A DNA stretch of 64,000 nucleotides from Oscillospiraceae bacterium (GTDB taxonomy: Bacteria > Bacillota > Clostridia > Oscillospirales > Ruminococcaceae). Position 1 is the first letter of the stretch, and the number at the start of each line of letters is the position of its first letter. The DNA lies in contig CACZDM010000001.1 in assembly GCA_902779915.1 (NCBI GenBank), forward strand, positions 62,001-126,000. The letters run 5' to 3'. Positions 1 through 9,103 of this stretch are shown here, piece by piece. The position numbers and the translations under genes were made by a program. The notes beneath the pieces are model-generated. The model did not search any database. It saw nothing but the letters and a program-made list of their open reading frames with translations, and had not been told where the DNA came from.

Positions 1-13
1 GAATACAAAAGAT

Positions 14-1360
14 ATGGATATGAGTAACAATGATCTGGCCCAAAATTACGATGCTTTAGTTGCAGATGACGAAGATCGGATCGACTCAAATGATGTTTCG
101 TTGCTTGTTTTCGAGCTCGCCAGGAAAGGTTTGCTAAGTCAATATTCTGATGAAGAAATTTCATATGTTGTCGACGCTTTAATTGAACGTGTATATAATT
201 TCCCAGGAGACGCTCCAAACGAAGCCGCAAATGCAATCGCAAAACTCGCAAGCAAAGGTCTTTTGGATAGATACTGCGAAAAAAATCTTCCAAAAATAAT
301 TGATGTGTTATTTAAATTGGCAGATGATCAAACTGAATCCAACCGACAAGGCATCTCAAAAGCCTTTGGCGAACTGGCTAGAAGAGGCCAATTAGACGGA
401 TTGTGCTATGAACAAATTTCAAACATATTTTATTTATTGAATGATTTTGCCTGTAAAGATCAATCTGAAGGCGCTAGAGAAGGCACTAGAGAAGCCGTTT
501 TAGACGCTGTTTTTGAGCTGGCGCAAAAAAAATTGCTGGAAAGTTTTAAAGAATGTGACATAGAAAACATGTTCGAGTTGCTCGAAAAATGCGCAATCGA
601 CAAGTCCGATCAAATCAGAGGAAGAATTGCAAAAATAATTTTTGAACTAGCGTCTACAAATTATCTTAAAGAATTTTTCCAAAAAAACACTCTAAAAGTC
701 ACAGAGTTGTTAAATCTTTGCGCCCAAGGAAACCGCGGCCATGAAGTTTGCGATGATACTGGAGCAAAAAATGCTGAAGGCGGCCGAAAATTTATAGCAA
801 AAACCTTTAATATTCTATTTAATGAAATATTTTTATATACGTGGGATGAAGAAACAATTTTTCAGGTCATAGACACTCTAAGGTCTTGCCTTGAAAATGA
901 AAACTCTTGCGCTAAAGATGTCGCAAGCCTGCTTTTGAAATTTGCAATCAACGGACGCTTAAAAGGATGCTCTGAAGACGACCTTCAAAAAATCGTGAAA
1001 ATGTTGAGTTTTTGCGCAAATCATGATCCATCCGCTTCAAAAGACGTCGCCGCAACAATCAAAACCCTGGTTTCCCAAAATATGTTTAAAAATTATTCCA
1101 AAGACCAAACTTGGAAAATTGTTGAAATTTTATTGCTTTGCAGCCAAAGTTTCGATCTACAGGCCAAAGCAGAAGTTGCAGCCACAATATATGAACTCGC
1201 TCACGCTGGCCTTTTTAATGAATATTTTCAATCAGACATCCAAGATATACAGGGCATTTTAAACCGATGCGCTGATGGAGTTGGATCCGATAACTATTTC
1301 GTTAAACGCGCTCTCAACGAGCTTGAAAAGGTTATTCAATCAAAAAAATCAAACTTTTAA
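14..1360 (+). CDS. alpha-helical (HEAT/ARM-like) repeat protein, unknown function
   Basis: Not a family I can name. The 448-residue chain consists of roughly eight degenerate units of about 50 residues, each with a core like 'ELAxKGLLxxY' followed by 'ixkivelLxxcA', which predicts stacked helix pairs forming an alpha-solenoid. No signal peptide, membrane segment or catalytic motif is visible, so a cytoplasmic protein-binding scaffold is the natural inference. The start is uncertain: the reading frame is open back to the window edge, no ribosome-binding site is visible before the ATG at 14, and a second ATG lies at 20, so the gene may begin outside the window. It is followed by a hairpin terminator and converges with mfd. 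Repeat units contain several cysteines at equivalent places (for example 'LLxxCA'). Confidence 0.75.
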   Translation: MDMSNNDLAQNYDALVADDEDRIDSNDVSLLVFELARKGLLSQYSDEEISYVVDALIERVYNFPGDAPNEAANAIAKLASKGLLDRYCEKNLPKIIDVLFKLADDQTESNRQGISKAFGELARRGQLDGLCYEQISNIFYLLNDFACKDQSEGAREGTREAVLDAVFELAQKKLLESFKECDIENMFELLEKCAIDKSDQIRGRIAKIIFELASTNYLKEFFQKNTLKVTELLNLCAQGNRGHEVCDDTGAKNAEGGRKFIAKTFNILFNEIFLYTWDEETIFQVIDTLRSCLENENSCAKDVASLLLKFAINGRLKGCSEDDLQKIVKMLSFCANHDPSASKDVAATIKTLVSQNMFKNYSKDQTWKIVEILLLCSQSFDLQAKAEVAATIYELAHAGLFNEYFQSDIQDIQGILNRCADGVGSDNYFVKRALNELEKVIQSKKSNF

Positions 1361-1379
1361 AATCAATTTAAACATATTA

Positions 1380-1415
1380 AAAAAATCTGCTTCTATAATA
1401 TGTGGCAGATTTTTT
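1380..1415. terminator. bidirectional intrinsic terminator
   Basis: AAAAATCTGC pairs with GCAGATTTTT around a 15-base loop between two convergent genes; the T-run serves the plus-strand gene and the A-run gives a U-tract for mfd on the minus strand. Confidence 0.75.
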
Positions 1416-1452
1416 GCATATTTTAGCATCATGCCATAAAAATGAAACTATG

Positions 1453-4400
1453 TCAATAATTTAAAACAAGTTTTATCACATCTAGCGGCCGATCTTTAAG
1501 AGTTTTAACCGCAAGATATGGCTTTTGGCCAGCGCTAAACGAAGCTCGATCTCCAAGCCCTGAAATTATTTTGGAAATTTGCTCCATGTCCAGTTTAGCA
1601 GGATAAAATCGAACAACCGCTCCGTTTGCCGAAATTTCACCAAATCCGAGCCTTGAAGCTTTGGACCTCAAAATGGCGACGTCCATCAGCCCAATAACAG
1701 GCCCTGACGGCTCACCAAACCGATCAATCAACTCGTCAACAAGGTCCATTTTTTGGCTTTCATTTTCAATAGAAGCTATTTTTCGATATATTTCAAGTCT
1801 TTGTGACATATTTGGGATATATTTTTCCGGAATATGCGCGCTTATTGGAACATCAATTGCGCAGTCAACAAATTCGTCCAAAGCTTCCTTGCCCTGGGCT
1901 TTTTTAACCGCCTCGTTTAAAATTTTAATATACATATCATATCCAACAGTTGCCATTTGCCCATGCTGACGCTCTCCAAGCAAACTCCCCGCTCCCCTGA
2001 TTTCCAAATCCTTCAAAGCAATCATAAACCCCGATCCAAACCTTGTGAATTCGCGAATGGCCAAAAGCCTCTGGGAAGCAATTTCCGACAAAACCTTTCC
2101 CCTGGCAAACGTGAAATATGCAAAAGCTCGACGTTTTGCGCGCCCAATCCTTCCCCTGAGCTGATATAGCTGCGCAAGCCCCATTTGATCGGAATTTTCG
2201 ATAATCATTGTGTTGGCATTGGGTATGTCAACGCCGGTTTCGATAATCGTTGTGCATATCAATATGTCGATCTCGTGGTTTAAAACCTGCTTCCAAATAA
2301 CTGAGAGGGCTTTTTCATCCATCTGCCCATGCGCAACTCCAATTCTTGCGCCGGGAATGAGATTTTTAATTTTCAACTGACATTGGGATATTGTTTGTAT
2401 TCTGTTGTGAATATAATATACCTGGCCATTCCTGCGAAGCTCTTTGCGAATTGCCTGGGCAATAACCAAAGGCTCATATTCCATAACATATGTTTGAATT
2501 GGCTGGCGATCCTGGGGAGGCTCTTCCAAAACGCTCATATCGCGAATTCCAGACATAGCCATGTTTAAAGTCCGCGGAATTGGCGTTGCAGACAAAGATA
2601 AAACATCAACCCCGCTGAAAATTTTTTTAAACTTTTCCTTTTGTGAAACCCCAAACCGCTGCTCTTCATCAATTATTGCAAGCCCCAAATCTTTAAATTG
2701 TATATCCTTTTGAACCAACCTGTGGGTTCCAACAACAATATCAACCTCTCCAATTTTTAATTTTTTGATTATTTTGGCTTGCTCTCCGGCCGTTTTAAAC
2801 CTGGAAAGCAGCTCAACTTTGATCGGAAAATTGCCAATCCTTTGCTTGATTGTTTGATAGTGCTGCCAAGCTAAAATCGTTGTTGGACACAAAAAAGCAC
2901 ACTGCTTGCCGTCTAGAACGCATTTAAACGCAGCTCGCAAGGAAACTTCAGTTTTTCCAAATCCAACGTCACCACAAACAAGCCTGTCCATAGGCCTGGA
3001 AGACTCCATATCCCGCTTAATTTCCTCAATTGCAACAAGCTGATCCTGGGTCTCTTCATATTCAAAATGCTGTTCAAAATTGCGCATCCAGTCATTATCC
3101 TTTGAAAACGCAAATCCCTTTGTTTGCTGACGCTTTGCGTATAGCTCGATTAGTTCTTTGGCCATTTCATCAGCCTCTTTTCGAACTCTGCGCTTGGCCC
3201 TGGTCCAATCATCCGTCCCAAGCCGACTAAGCCTGACTTTACTTGCATCCCCAGCTCCCATATATCTCGAAACCAAGTCAAGCTGCGTCACAGGAACATA
3301 TAAAACATTGCTCCCGTCATATTGGATTTTGATATAGTCTTTTTCAACACTTTTAACGAGTATTTTTTCAATTCCCGCAAAACGTCCAATTCCATATGAA
3401 GAATGAACAACCAAGTCTCCAACATTTAAATCCGTAAGCGACCCTATTTTTTCTTTTGACGATTTATTTTTTGGCTTTGTTTTGCGATATTTAAACTGCG
3501 CAACTGATATAACTGCAAACTTTGCGTCTTTATCCTCAAAGCCCGACGAAACAGCTCCAGTTGTTATATATATCCCTTTGAGCTGGATTTGACTGTCATA
3601 TTTAACAATCGGCGCAACAACTCCAAAAGATTCAAGGTCAAAATTCAAAGCTTTTGCAGCCTTTTGCGTTCCCGCCATCACAATAACCATATATCCCTGC
3701 TCTTTATAGAATTTTATCTGATCCATCAAAACATCGCGCTCGCCACTCCAAGTCCCCAAGCTTATTGTTTCAAAAGAAATTTTTTCATCTAATTTTAAAT
3801 TATTTGACCCTGTTTGAAAATTTTCCAAAAACACCCCACGTTCATATGCCAAGTCCAAAAATCCGTCAAATTTAGGCCGACAGTCTTGCAGCTGTTCACA
3901 AAGATCGCCTTCTTCAAGAAAAACGTTTAAATCCTCATCCCAATGGCTTTTTTCATCCATCAAAGCCTTGGAAATCGCCTTTTGCTCACTAAAAATAAAT
4001 ATTCCATCAGAAAAATAGTCAAATATCGTCACATTTTTTTCATATCCAATTGCAATATATTTGTCAGCATTTGGAATTGAAATTTTCTGCTGAATTTTTT
4101 CGATATCGCTCTTTATTTTAGCTTTTGCTTTTGAATTTTTGACTGTCTTTAAAATTTTGTTGAGTTTGTCTATAATCAAAGTTTTATCAAAGATAAATTC
4201 AGACGCAGGACAAATTTTTAAATGCTTCATGCTGCTTGTCCTGCGCTGAGTTTTCAAGTCAAAAAACCAGATGCTGTCGATCTCGTCGCCCCAATATTCA
4301 ACCCTGACTGGCCCCTCCAGCGACGCGGGATATATATCAACCAAAGCCCCTCTAACCGCAAACTGGCCGATTCCGTCGATCTGCTCGCGTTTAACATATC

Positions 4401-4881
4401 CCGAATTTGCTAGGCCATATATTAGATCATTTTGCGAAAATTGTTGACCAGGCTCAAGATGGATTGATAAATTTTCCAAAACTTTTTTTGGCATAGTGTG
4501 TGAATAAGCAGCGGCAACCGACGAAAAAACAACTCTGATTTTTTTGTCGACAATTTTAGACAAAACCCCAAGTCTTTTTATTTCATATTCATTCGAATAA
4601 GTTTCAACCGGTCGAATAATTAAGTCTCTATATGAAAAAATTTCAGCAATTTTCTCTCCCGCAAAACTGTTTAAATCGCTGCAAAGGGCCTTGGAGCTCT
4701 GTTCATCCGGCGTTAAAACCAAAATCAACTTCTGATCCCAATTTTCATAAACGCTCAAAATCAAATTCGCCTTATTAACCGAAGGAAGCCCCGTTGCAAT
4801 AATCGATTTTTTCCCCTCAACGCATCTATTCAATTTCTCAACCTGCTCCAGTTTGCTAAGCAACTGGGTAAACAGAGTCAT
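1453..4881 (-). CDS. mfd: transcription-repair coupling factor Mfd
   Basis: Mfd removes RNA polymerase stalled at DNA lesions and recruits UvrA. The 1142-residue length matches the family. Reading along the protein: a UvrB-like N-terminal part with degenerate ATPase, the RNA-polymerase-interacting domain ('GDLVVHSSYGIGRFAGIEKI', about residues 485-505), then an SF2 translocase with Walker A 'GDVGFGKTEV' near residue 635 and DEEQ box 'IIDEEQRFG' near 736, 'SATPIPRTL', and the C-terminal UvrA-binding region. It is the last gene of the minus-strand run prs-pth-mfd, about 70 bases after pth. pth-mfd adjacency is common in Bacillota. Confidence 0.98.
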   Translation of the reverse strand: MTLFTQLLSKLEQVEKLNRCVEGKKSIIATGLPSVNKANLILSVYENWDQKLILVLTPDEQSSKALCSDLNSFAGEKIAEIFSYRDLIIRPVETYSNEYEIKRLGVLSKIVDKKIRVVFSSVAAAYSHTMPKKVLENLSIHLEPGQQFSQNDLIYGLANSGYVKREQIDGIGQFAVRGALVDIYPASLEGPVRVEYWGDEIDSIWFFDLKTQRRTSSMKHLKICPASEFIFDKTLIIDKLNKILKTVKNSKAKAKIKSDIEKIQQKISIPNADKYIAIGYEKNVTIFDYFSDGIFIFSEQKAISKALMDEKSHWDEDLNVFLEEGDLCEQLQDCRPKFDGFLDLAYERGVFLENFQTGSNNLKLDEKISFETISLGTWSGERDVLMDQIKFYKEQGYMVIVMAGTQKAAKALNFDLESFGVVAPIVKYDSQIQLKGIYITTGAVSSGFEDKDAKFAVISVAQFKYRKTKPKNKSSKEKIGSLTDLNVGDLVVHSSYGIGRFAGIEKILVKSVEKDYIKIQYDGSNVLYVPVTQLDLVSRYMGAGDASKVRLSRLGTDDWTRAKRRVRKEADEMAKELIELYAKRQQTKGFAFSKDNDWMRNFEQHFEYEETQDQLVAIEEIKRDMESSRPMDRLVCGDVGFGKTEVSLRAAFKCVLDGKQCAFLCPTTILAWQHYQTIKQRIGNFPIKVELLSRFKTAGEQAKIIKKLKIGEVDIVVGTHRLVQKDIQFKDLGLAIIDEEQRFGVSQKEKFKKIFSGVDVLSLSATPIPRTLNMAMSGIRDMSVLEEPPQDRQPIQTYVMEYEPLVIAQAIRKELRRNGQVYYIHNRIQTISQCQLKIKNLIPGARIGVAHGQMDEKALSVIWKQVLNHEIDILICTTIIETGVDIPNANTMIIENSDQMGLAQLYQLRGRIGRAKRRAFAYFTFARGKVLSEIASQRLLAIREFTRFGSGFMIALKDLEIRGAGSLLGERQHGQMATVGYDMYIKILNEAVKKAQGKEALDEFVDCAIDVPISAHIPEKYIPNMSQRLEIYRKIASIENESQKMDLVDELIDRFGEPSGPVIGLMDVAILRSKASRLGFGEISANGAVVRFYPAKLDMEQISKIISGLGDRASFSAGQKPYLAVKTLKDRPLDVIKLVLNY

Positions 4882-4953
4882 ATTTTATATGCTCTCCCCT
4901 CTAATTTTTTATTTTTTCAAAAATAAATTAATCCATTGATTTTTTCAAAATAT

Positions 4954-5574
4954 TTAGTTATATTTATTCATGGCTTCATCAATTTTCCCACAAACCACAA
5001 GCCCAATCGCTTGCGCAATTTTTTCGCTCGCAGCTTCCAACTTTTCAAGATCTTCTCCTTTAAGGCGCGCCAAAACCCATTTGGCAAGGTCATATTCAGG
5101 GTTTGGCTTATTTCCAACGCCGATTTTTATCCTGCAAAAATTTTCTCCTCCAGTTGAATATATAACGCTTTTCAAGCCATTATGCGTCCCTGCGCTCCCT
5201 TTTCGCCGGATTCGAATTTTTCCCAGATCAAATGATATATCATCGACTAAAACAATAATATCTGAAACGTCCAATTTATAATATTCTCGAGCAGCTTCAA
5301 CCGAAACTCCGCTCTCGTTCATATATGTTAGGGGCTTAACCAGCAAACATCTTGTGTTTTCAATCAATCCATCCCCAACATATGCTTTAAATTTATATTT
5401 ATCGACAACTATATTAAACTTTTGAGCGATGGCGTCCAAAGCCTTAAAACCAGCATTGTGACGCGTGTTGTCATATTTTGGACCAGGATTTCCCAAGCCA
5501 ACAATGATTTTTTTAATCGGCCCACCTTTTCTTTTTTTAGGACTGATTTTATCAAACAAATCGAAAATATTCAT
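4954..5574 (-). CDS. pth: peptidyl-tRNA hydrolase
   Basis: Pth cleaves peptidyl-tRNA released from stalled ribosomes to recycle tRNA. The signature 'VGLGNPGPKYDNTRHNAGF' is present with the catalytic His at about residue 39, followed by 'LVKPLTYMNESG' and 'GxGSAGTHNGLKS'-type substrate loops. About 20 basic residues precede the usual N-terminus (MNIFDLFDKISPKKRKGG), slightly longer than typical. I chose ATG at 5574 because AGGTGA lies six bases upstream; a GTG three bases further upstream is too close. This Shine-Dalgarno overlaps the TGA of prs, implying translational coupling. Confidence 0.97.
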   Translation of the reverse strand: MNIFDLFDKISPKKRKGGPIKKIIVGLGNPGPKYDNTRHNAGFKALDAIAQKFNIVVDKYKFKAYVGDGLIENTRCLLVKPLTYMNESGVSVEAAREYYKLDVSDIIVLVDDISFDLGKIRIRRKGSAGTHNGLKSVIYSTGGENFCRIKIGVGNKPNPEYDLAKWVLARLKGEDLEKLEAASEKIAQAIGLVVCGKIDEAMNKYN

Positions 5575-5580
5575 CACGCC

Positions 5581-6540
5581 TCACCTAAACAAAACCGCGA
5601 TTGACTTGTCTTCATATATCCTTTGAATTGCCTCTGCAAAAATCGGCGCGACGGAAAGCGTTTTTATTTTGTCAATCCGCTTGCTTTCGGGCAGGGGAAT
5701 AGTGTCTAGAATGACAAGCTCTTTTATGACGGAGTTCTGGATTCGCTCAATTGCTGGACCAGACAAAACCCCATGAGTTGCGCATGCATAGACTTCTTTT
5801 GCGCCGCCAACCTCAACGATGGATTTTGCTCCATTGCAAAGCGTTCCAGCAGTGTCGATCATATCATCAGCGATTAAAACACATTTTCCTTTAACGTCTC
5901 CAATTATGTTCATAACCTCTGAAACGTTCGCTTTTGGCCGCCGTTTATCAACTATTGCAAGAGCAACATCCAGCCTTTCTGCAAGGTTCCTTGCCCGCGT
6001 GACTGAGCCCAAATCCGGGGAAACAACAACAACATCCTGTCTTTTATTTTTGAATAAATCTTGAAAATATGGCGCAATCACGGGAACTCCAAGCAAATGG
6101 TCAACTGGCATGTCGAAAAAGCCTTGAATTTGAGGAGCGTGGAGATCCATGGTTAAAAGCCTGTCCGCCCCAGCAGTTGCGATTAGATTGGCGCATAGTT
6201 TAGCAGAAATTGGATCTCGGGATTTTGCTTTTCTGTCCTGGCGCGCATACCCAAAATATGGGATAACAGCAGTTATTCTCCCAGCAGAAGCCCTCTTTAG
6301 CGCATCAATCATTATCAAAAGCTCCATTAAATTTGTGTTGACCGGAAAGCATGTTGATTGAATGACAAAGCAATCCGAGCCGCGAACAGATTCTTTGATT
6401 GAAACGGAAATTTCCCCATCACTAAAAAGTTCAACATCAGCGCCACTGACATCCAGTCTGAGAGCCTTCGCAATCATATTTGCAACAAATCTGTTGGAAT
6501 TGCCCGTAAAAATTTTAATATCCTTGCCGTGTATGTTCAT
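5581..6540 (-). CDS. prs: ribose-phosphate pyrophosphokinase
   Basis: Prs makes PRPP from ribose 5-phosphate and ATP for purine, pyrimidine, His and Trp synthesis. The N-terminus '[16 protein letters not shown]', the flexible loop '[15 protein letters not shown]' and the PRPP loop '[10 protein letters not shown]' (about residue 223) identify class I Prs. The frame is open to 6591, but AGGGGG lies nine bases before the ATG at 6540, and the upstream promoter (-10 at 6600-6605) would put an ORF start at 6591 almost on the transcription start, so 6540 (319 residues, family-typical) is preferred. First gene of prs-pth-mfd. Confidence 0.97.
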   Translation of the reverse strand: MNIHGKDIKIFTGNSNRFVANMIAKALRLDVSGADVELFSDGEISVSIKESVRGSDCFVIQSTCFPVNTNLMELLIMIDALKRASAGRITAVIPYFGYARQDRKAKSRDPISAKLCANLIATAGADRLLTMDLHAPQIQGFFDMPVDHLLGVPVIAPYFQDLFKNKRQDVVVVSPDLGSVTRARNLAERLDVALAIVDKRRPKANVSEVMNIIGDVKGKCVLIADDMIDTAGTLCNGAKSIVEVGGAKEVYACATHGVLSGPAIERIQNSVIKELVILDTIPLPESKRIDKIKTLSVAPIFAEAIQRIYEDKSIAVLFR

Positions 6541-6599
6541 TATCGGCATCCCCCTAATTTTCATTCTTTGAGATAACTCATTCCTAAGCATTTAACTTC

Positions 6600-6628
6600 A
6601 TTATACAACACCCTATTTAATTTATCAA
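6600..6628 (-). promoter_or_regulatory. sigma-A promoter of prs-pth-mfd
   Basis: On the minus strand, TTGATA (6628-6623), a 17-base spacer and TATAAT (6605-6600). Confidence 0.85.
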
Positions 6629-6733
6629 CAATAAAATATAATTTTTTTAACATAATTTCTGTATATTCACGGTTTACCTACTAGCAGTTTATTTAATATG
6701 GACGCACAAAATATCACAAATTGTAATGTTTTG

Positions 6734-7290
6734 TTGGGTTATATTTGTCCCCTCAAGTGCTTCTAACGAATAAATCTGGATTTAAAACGGATAAGCCTGC
6801 GCATCGTCCAAACCGTCCTCAAATTCAAATTTCAAAAACAATGTTAAACCAATTAAAGCGCCGCCGGCTCACAACAAACTTTAATGTTAATCTTTCTCAA
6901 ACCTCCCTGCCTCTTTTAAAAAATCCTTAATTGGCGGTAGATTAACGTCCTCGAGTTCCTGCCTCAGTCTCTCTGCTCAATTAATAAAACCATGATAAAA
7001 TGCATTCATTAACTTATACAGCGAGTTGTTTTAAGAATAAACGCGCCTGTTTTCCTCAAACAAAAATCGCTTTTGAGAACGCTTAACCACCACTTGTTAA
7101 GGATTCTTTAAAAGAGGAGCTAAACTCATCAAAACGAAATATTACAGTCGGTTGTGAGCTGGCGGCGCTTAAATTAATTTTTGCGTTGTTTTTCGGGACA
7201 CAATCAATGATACTATAACATGTTGGGTTTTTAAGCAAAAAGTTGAACTTTTTTTTAGAGAAGGTTTATATAGGGACAAATATAACCCAA
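6734..7290. repeat. long-terminal-inverted-repeat element, copy 1 (MITE-like)
   Basis: The element starts TTGGGTTATATTTGTCCC and ends with the exact reverse complement at 7290. Homology between the two arms extends inward about 220 bases each (degenerate), including an 'AAAGCGCCGCCGGCTCACAA' / 'GTGAGCTGGCGGCGCTTAA' match and an inner boundary motif near GGCGGTAGATTAACG / TTAACCACCACTTG. Only about 110 bases lie between the arms and no credible ORF is present. I see no clear target-site duplication and no transposase. Related copies are at 8174, 12139, 20899, 25830 and 28765. Confidence 0.8.
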
Positions 7291-7378
7291 ATTAATAGCG
7301 CGATCTGCATGTTTTTTCGATTTCACTTGACGTCAATTCTGAATTCGCAAAATTTAAATCAAAAAATAAAAATTATGC

Positions 7379-7407
7379 TTGACTTAAAATAAATAATGTG
7401 ATATAAT
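7379..7407 (+). promoter_or_regulatory. promoter of tRNA-Leu
   Basis: TTGACT (7379-7384), 17-base spacer, TATAAT (7402-7407), twelve bases before the tRNA. Confidence 0.85.
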
Positions 7408-7418
7408 AATTTTATCTC

Positions 7419-7502
7419 GCGGGTGTGGCGGAATGGCAGACGCGCTGGTCTTAGGAGCCAGTACTTATACGTGTAAGGGTTCAAGTCCCTTCGCCCGCAC
7501 CA
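7419..7502 (+). tRNA. tRNA-Leu (anticodon UAG), CCA encoded
   Basis: The acceptor stem GCGGGTG pairs with CGCCCGC (one G-U), the D-arm has GGCGGAATGGCAGACGC, the anticodon loop CTTAGGA gives anticodon UAG, and a long class-II variable arm precedes the T-arm GGTTCAAGTCC. The terminal CCA is encoded at 7500-7502. It sits between repeat copies 1 and 2. Confidence 0.97.
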
Positions 7503-7551
7503 TGATTTTTGCTGATTGTTATGAGCAAATGACGTGTTCTGAGAAGGTTGC

Positions 7552-8103
7552 GTGGCTGCTTTGAATATTTTTGTTGGATGTTCATCAATAAACACTAGTA
7601 ATGAGATTTATCAACACACGGCTGAAAAAATGGGAGATTTTATTGCTCGAGGAAACCACAATTTTGTCTTTTGCGGATGTGGATTTGGCTTGATTGGAAG
7701 AATATATTCGCTGGTTTCTCAGTCGCCAAAGAGCGAAGTTTTTGTTGCTTCTGCCAGAGCATATGAAAACAATTTGGAGTCTATTTCGTGTGTAAAGGAA
7801 TATAAATTAAAAACCATCAACCAAAGGAAAGACGCCATTTTTTCCTTGTCGGACGTTCTGGTTTTTTTGCCGGGCGGAATCGGAACTGCTGATGAGCTGC
7901 TTGCTTCAATCGAAGCAAAACGGGCAGGAGAACATAATTTACCCATAGTAATATTAAACGAAGGCGGTTTTTTCGATCGTCTTTTGGCTTTTTTTAAACA
8001 GATCTGTCGTGAAGGGTTTGCCAATCATGAAACCTTTAAGTTATATTTTGTTGCCAAGTCCTTTGACGAAGCCGCTGAATATTTGTCGACCCTTTCAAAA
8101 TAA
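7552..8103 (+). CDS. LOG family (lysine decarboxylase-like) nucleotide-binding protein
   Basis: The 183-residue protein carries the LOG signature 'PGGIGTADELL' (about residues 105-115) within a Rossmann-like fold, and an N-terminal 'IFVGCSS' strand-loop. LOG proteins of known function are cytokinin riboside 5'-monophosphate phosphoribohydrolases acting on AMP derivatives; the bacterial substrate is usually unknown. The family's usual 'SRG' segment is replaced by 'FVFCGCGFGLIGRI', so it is a divergent member. The GTG at 7552 follows GAGAAGG with a short gap; a TTG at 7561 is an alternative. It lies 50 bases after tRNA-Leu and is probably co-transcribed from that promoter. Confidence 0.82.
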   Translation: MAALNIFVGCSSINTSNEIYQHTAEKMGDFIARGNHNFVFCGCGFGLIGRIYSLVSQSPKSEVFVASARAYENNLESISCVKEYKLKTINQRKDAIFSLSDVLVFLPGGIGTADELLASIEAKRAGEHNLPIVILNEGGFFDRLLAFFKQICREGFANHETFKLYFVAKSFDEAAEYLSTLSK

Positions 8104-8173
8104 GTGGGCTTTGGGTTAGCAACAAAAAATATACTGGTTGTAAAATGATTTCAGGAATTTTGTGTTAGTGCAC

Positions 8174-8443
8174 TGGGTTATATTTGATCTCGCCGAGCTC
8201 TCTTAGGAAGCATTCGCAACAATAGGGCATTTTCGCTAACACTTGTTACCCACAGCTTGAAAAAACCTGGAAATTTTAAATCAGTTTAAATTGCATGATT
8301 TTAGCCTGAGCGGGCGGAGCTTAAAGCGGCCAGAAGCATCCGTCTTTTAGACCTTTTTGAGGGCGCTTTAATTTGAGGCCGGTTTTTAAATCAAAACGTC
8401 AGCCTTTTTTTAGCAAAGGAAGTCAATGAACAAATATAACCCA
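8174..8443. repeat. long-terminal-inverted-repeat element, copy 2
   Basis: Bounded by TGGGTTATATTTG at 8174 and CAAATATAACCCA ending at 8443. It is shorter than copy 1 (about 270 bases) and the two arms run almost directly into each other; 'GAGCGGGCGGAGCTTAAAG' corresponds to the GGCGGCGCTTAA part of the other copies. No ORF. Confidence 0.72.
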
Positions 8444-8537
8444 AACAACCAATATAATTTTGGGTTTCATTTGACGCCAATTGCATCACATTGTTGACAA
8501 CTCCACGCAAATAAATTAAAAAATATTTAAAAAAATG

Positions 8538-8566
8538 TTGACAAAAATAAATTTTCATGATAAAAT
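8538..8566 (+). promoter_or_regulatory. sigma-A promoter of the nfeD-SPFH pair
   Basis: Consensus TTGACA (8538-8543), 17-base spacer, TAAAAT (8561-8566). Transcription would start near 8573, which decides the nfeD start further downstream. Confidence 0.88.
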
Positions 8567-8608
8567 ATCCCTAATTGTATGGGTTCGGCGATTCGAGGTG
8601 ATTTTGGG

Positions 8609-9079
8609 GTGTATATTTTTGACACATATGTTTCGGACTTCATTTTGTGTTTGATATTGTGGGCCGGGCTGTTTGTTGCGTTTTTCCTAACAGAGTTATT
8701 TACATCCCAATTTTTTGCCATATGGTTTAGCGTTGGCAGCATCGGCGCCTTGATCGCTGCTTTGTTTGACGTCCCTCCCATGCTGCAGCTGTTGATTTTT
8801 GCTTTATTAACAGCGTTGTTGATTGTTTTCATCCGCCCTATAGCATATAAGCTGCTCAAAATCAAATATCATCCAACTAACTCCGACCTGATCATTGGCA
8901 AGGAGGGGGTTGTCATTTCTTCAATAGACAATTTAAACGGCAGAGGCAGGGTTAGGGTTGGAGGCCTGGATTGGGCTGCAAAAAGCGAAAACGGAAGCGA
9001 TATAGGCCCTGAAAGCGTTGTTATTATTAAAAGAATAGAAGGCGTGACGCTGGTTGTTGCGCCAAAATTTGAAAACTAA
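8609..9079 (+). CDS. NfeD-like membrane protein
   Basis: A protein of about 156 residues with three hydrophobic segments in the first 90 residues ('FILCLILWAGLFVAFFL', 'AIWFSVGSIGALIAALF', 'LLIFALLTALLIVFI') and a C-terminal soluble OB-fold-like beta domain ('IIGKEGVVISSIDNLNGRGR'), the standard NfeD arrangement. NfeD proteins partner SPFH/flotillin proteins in membrane microdomains, and an SPFH gene follows 24 bases later. GTG at 8609 has GAGGTGA seven bases upstream; the in-frame ATG at 8579 would be nearly leaderless and has no ribosome-binding site. Confidence 0.88.
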   Translation: MYIFDTYVSDFILCLILWAGLFVAFFLTELFTSQFFAIWFSVGSIGALIAALFDVPPMLQLLIFALLTALLIVFIRPIAYKLLKIKYHPTNSDLIIGKEGVVISSIDNLNGRGRVRVGGLDWAAKSENGSDIGPESVVIIKRIEGVTLVVAPKFEN

Positions 9080-9103
9080 ATTTAAAAAAGGAGGTTTGTT
9101 TTA

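Noticed and set aside
6745..6930. 61-codon ORF inside repeat copy 1
   Set aside because: Lies within the inverted-repeat arm, no ribosome-binding site, not preserved in the other copies.
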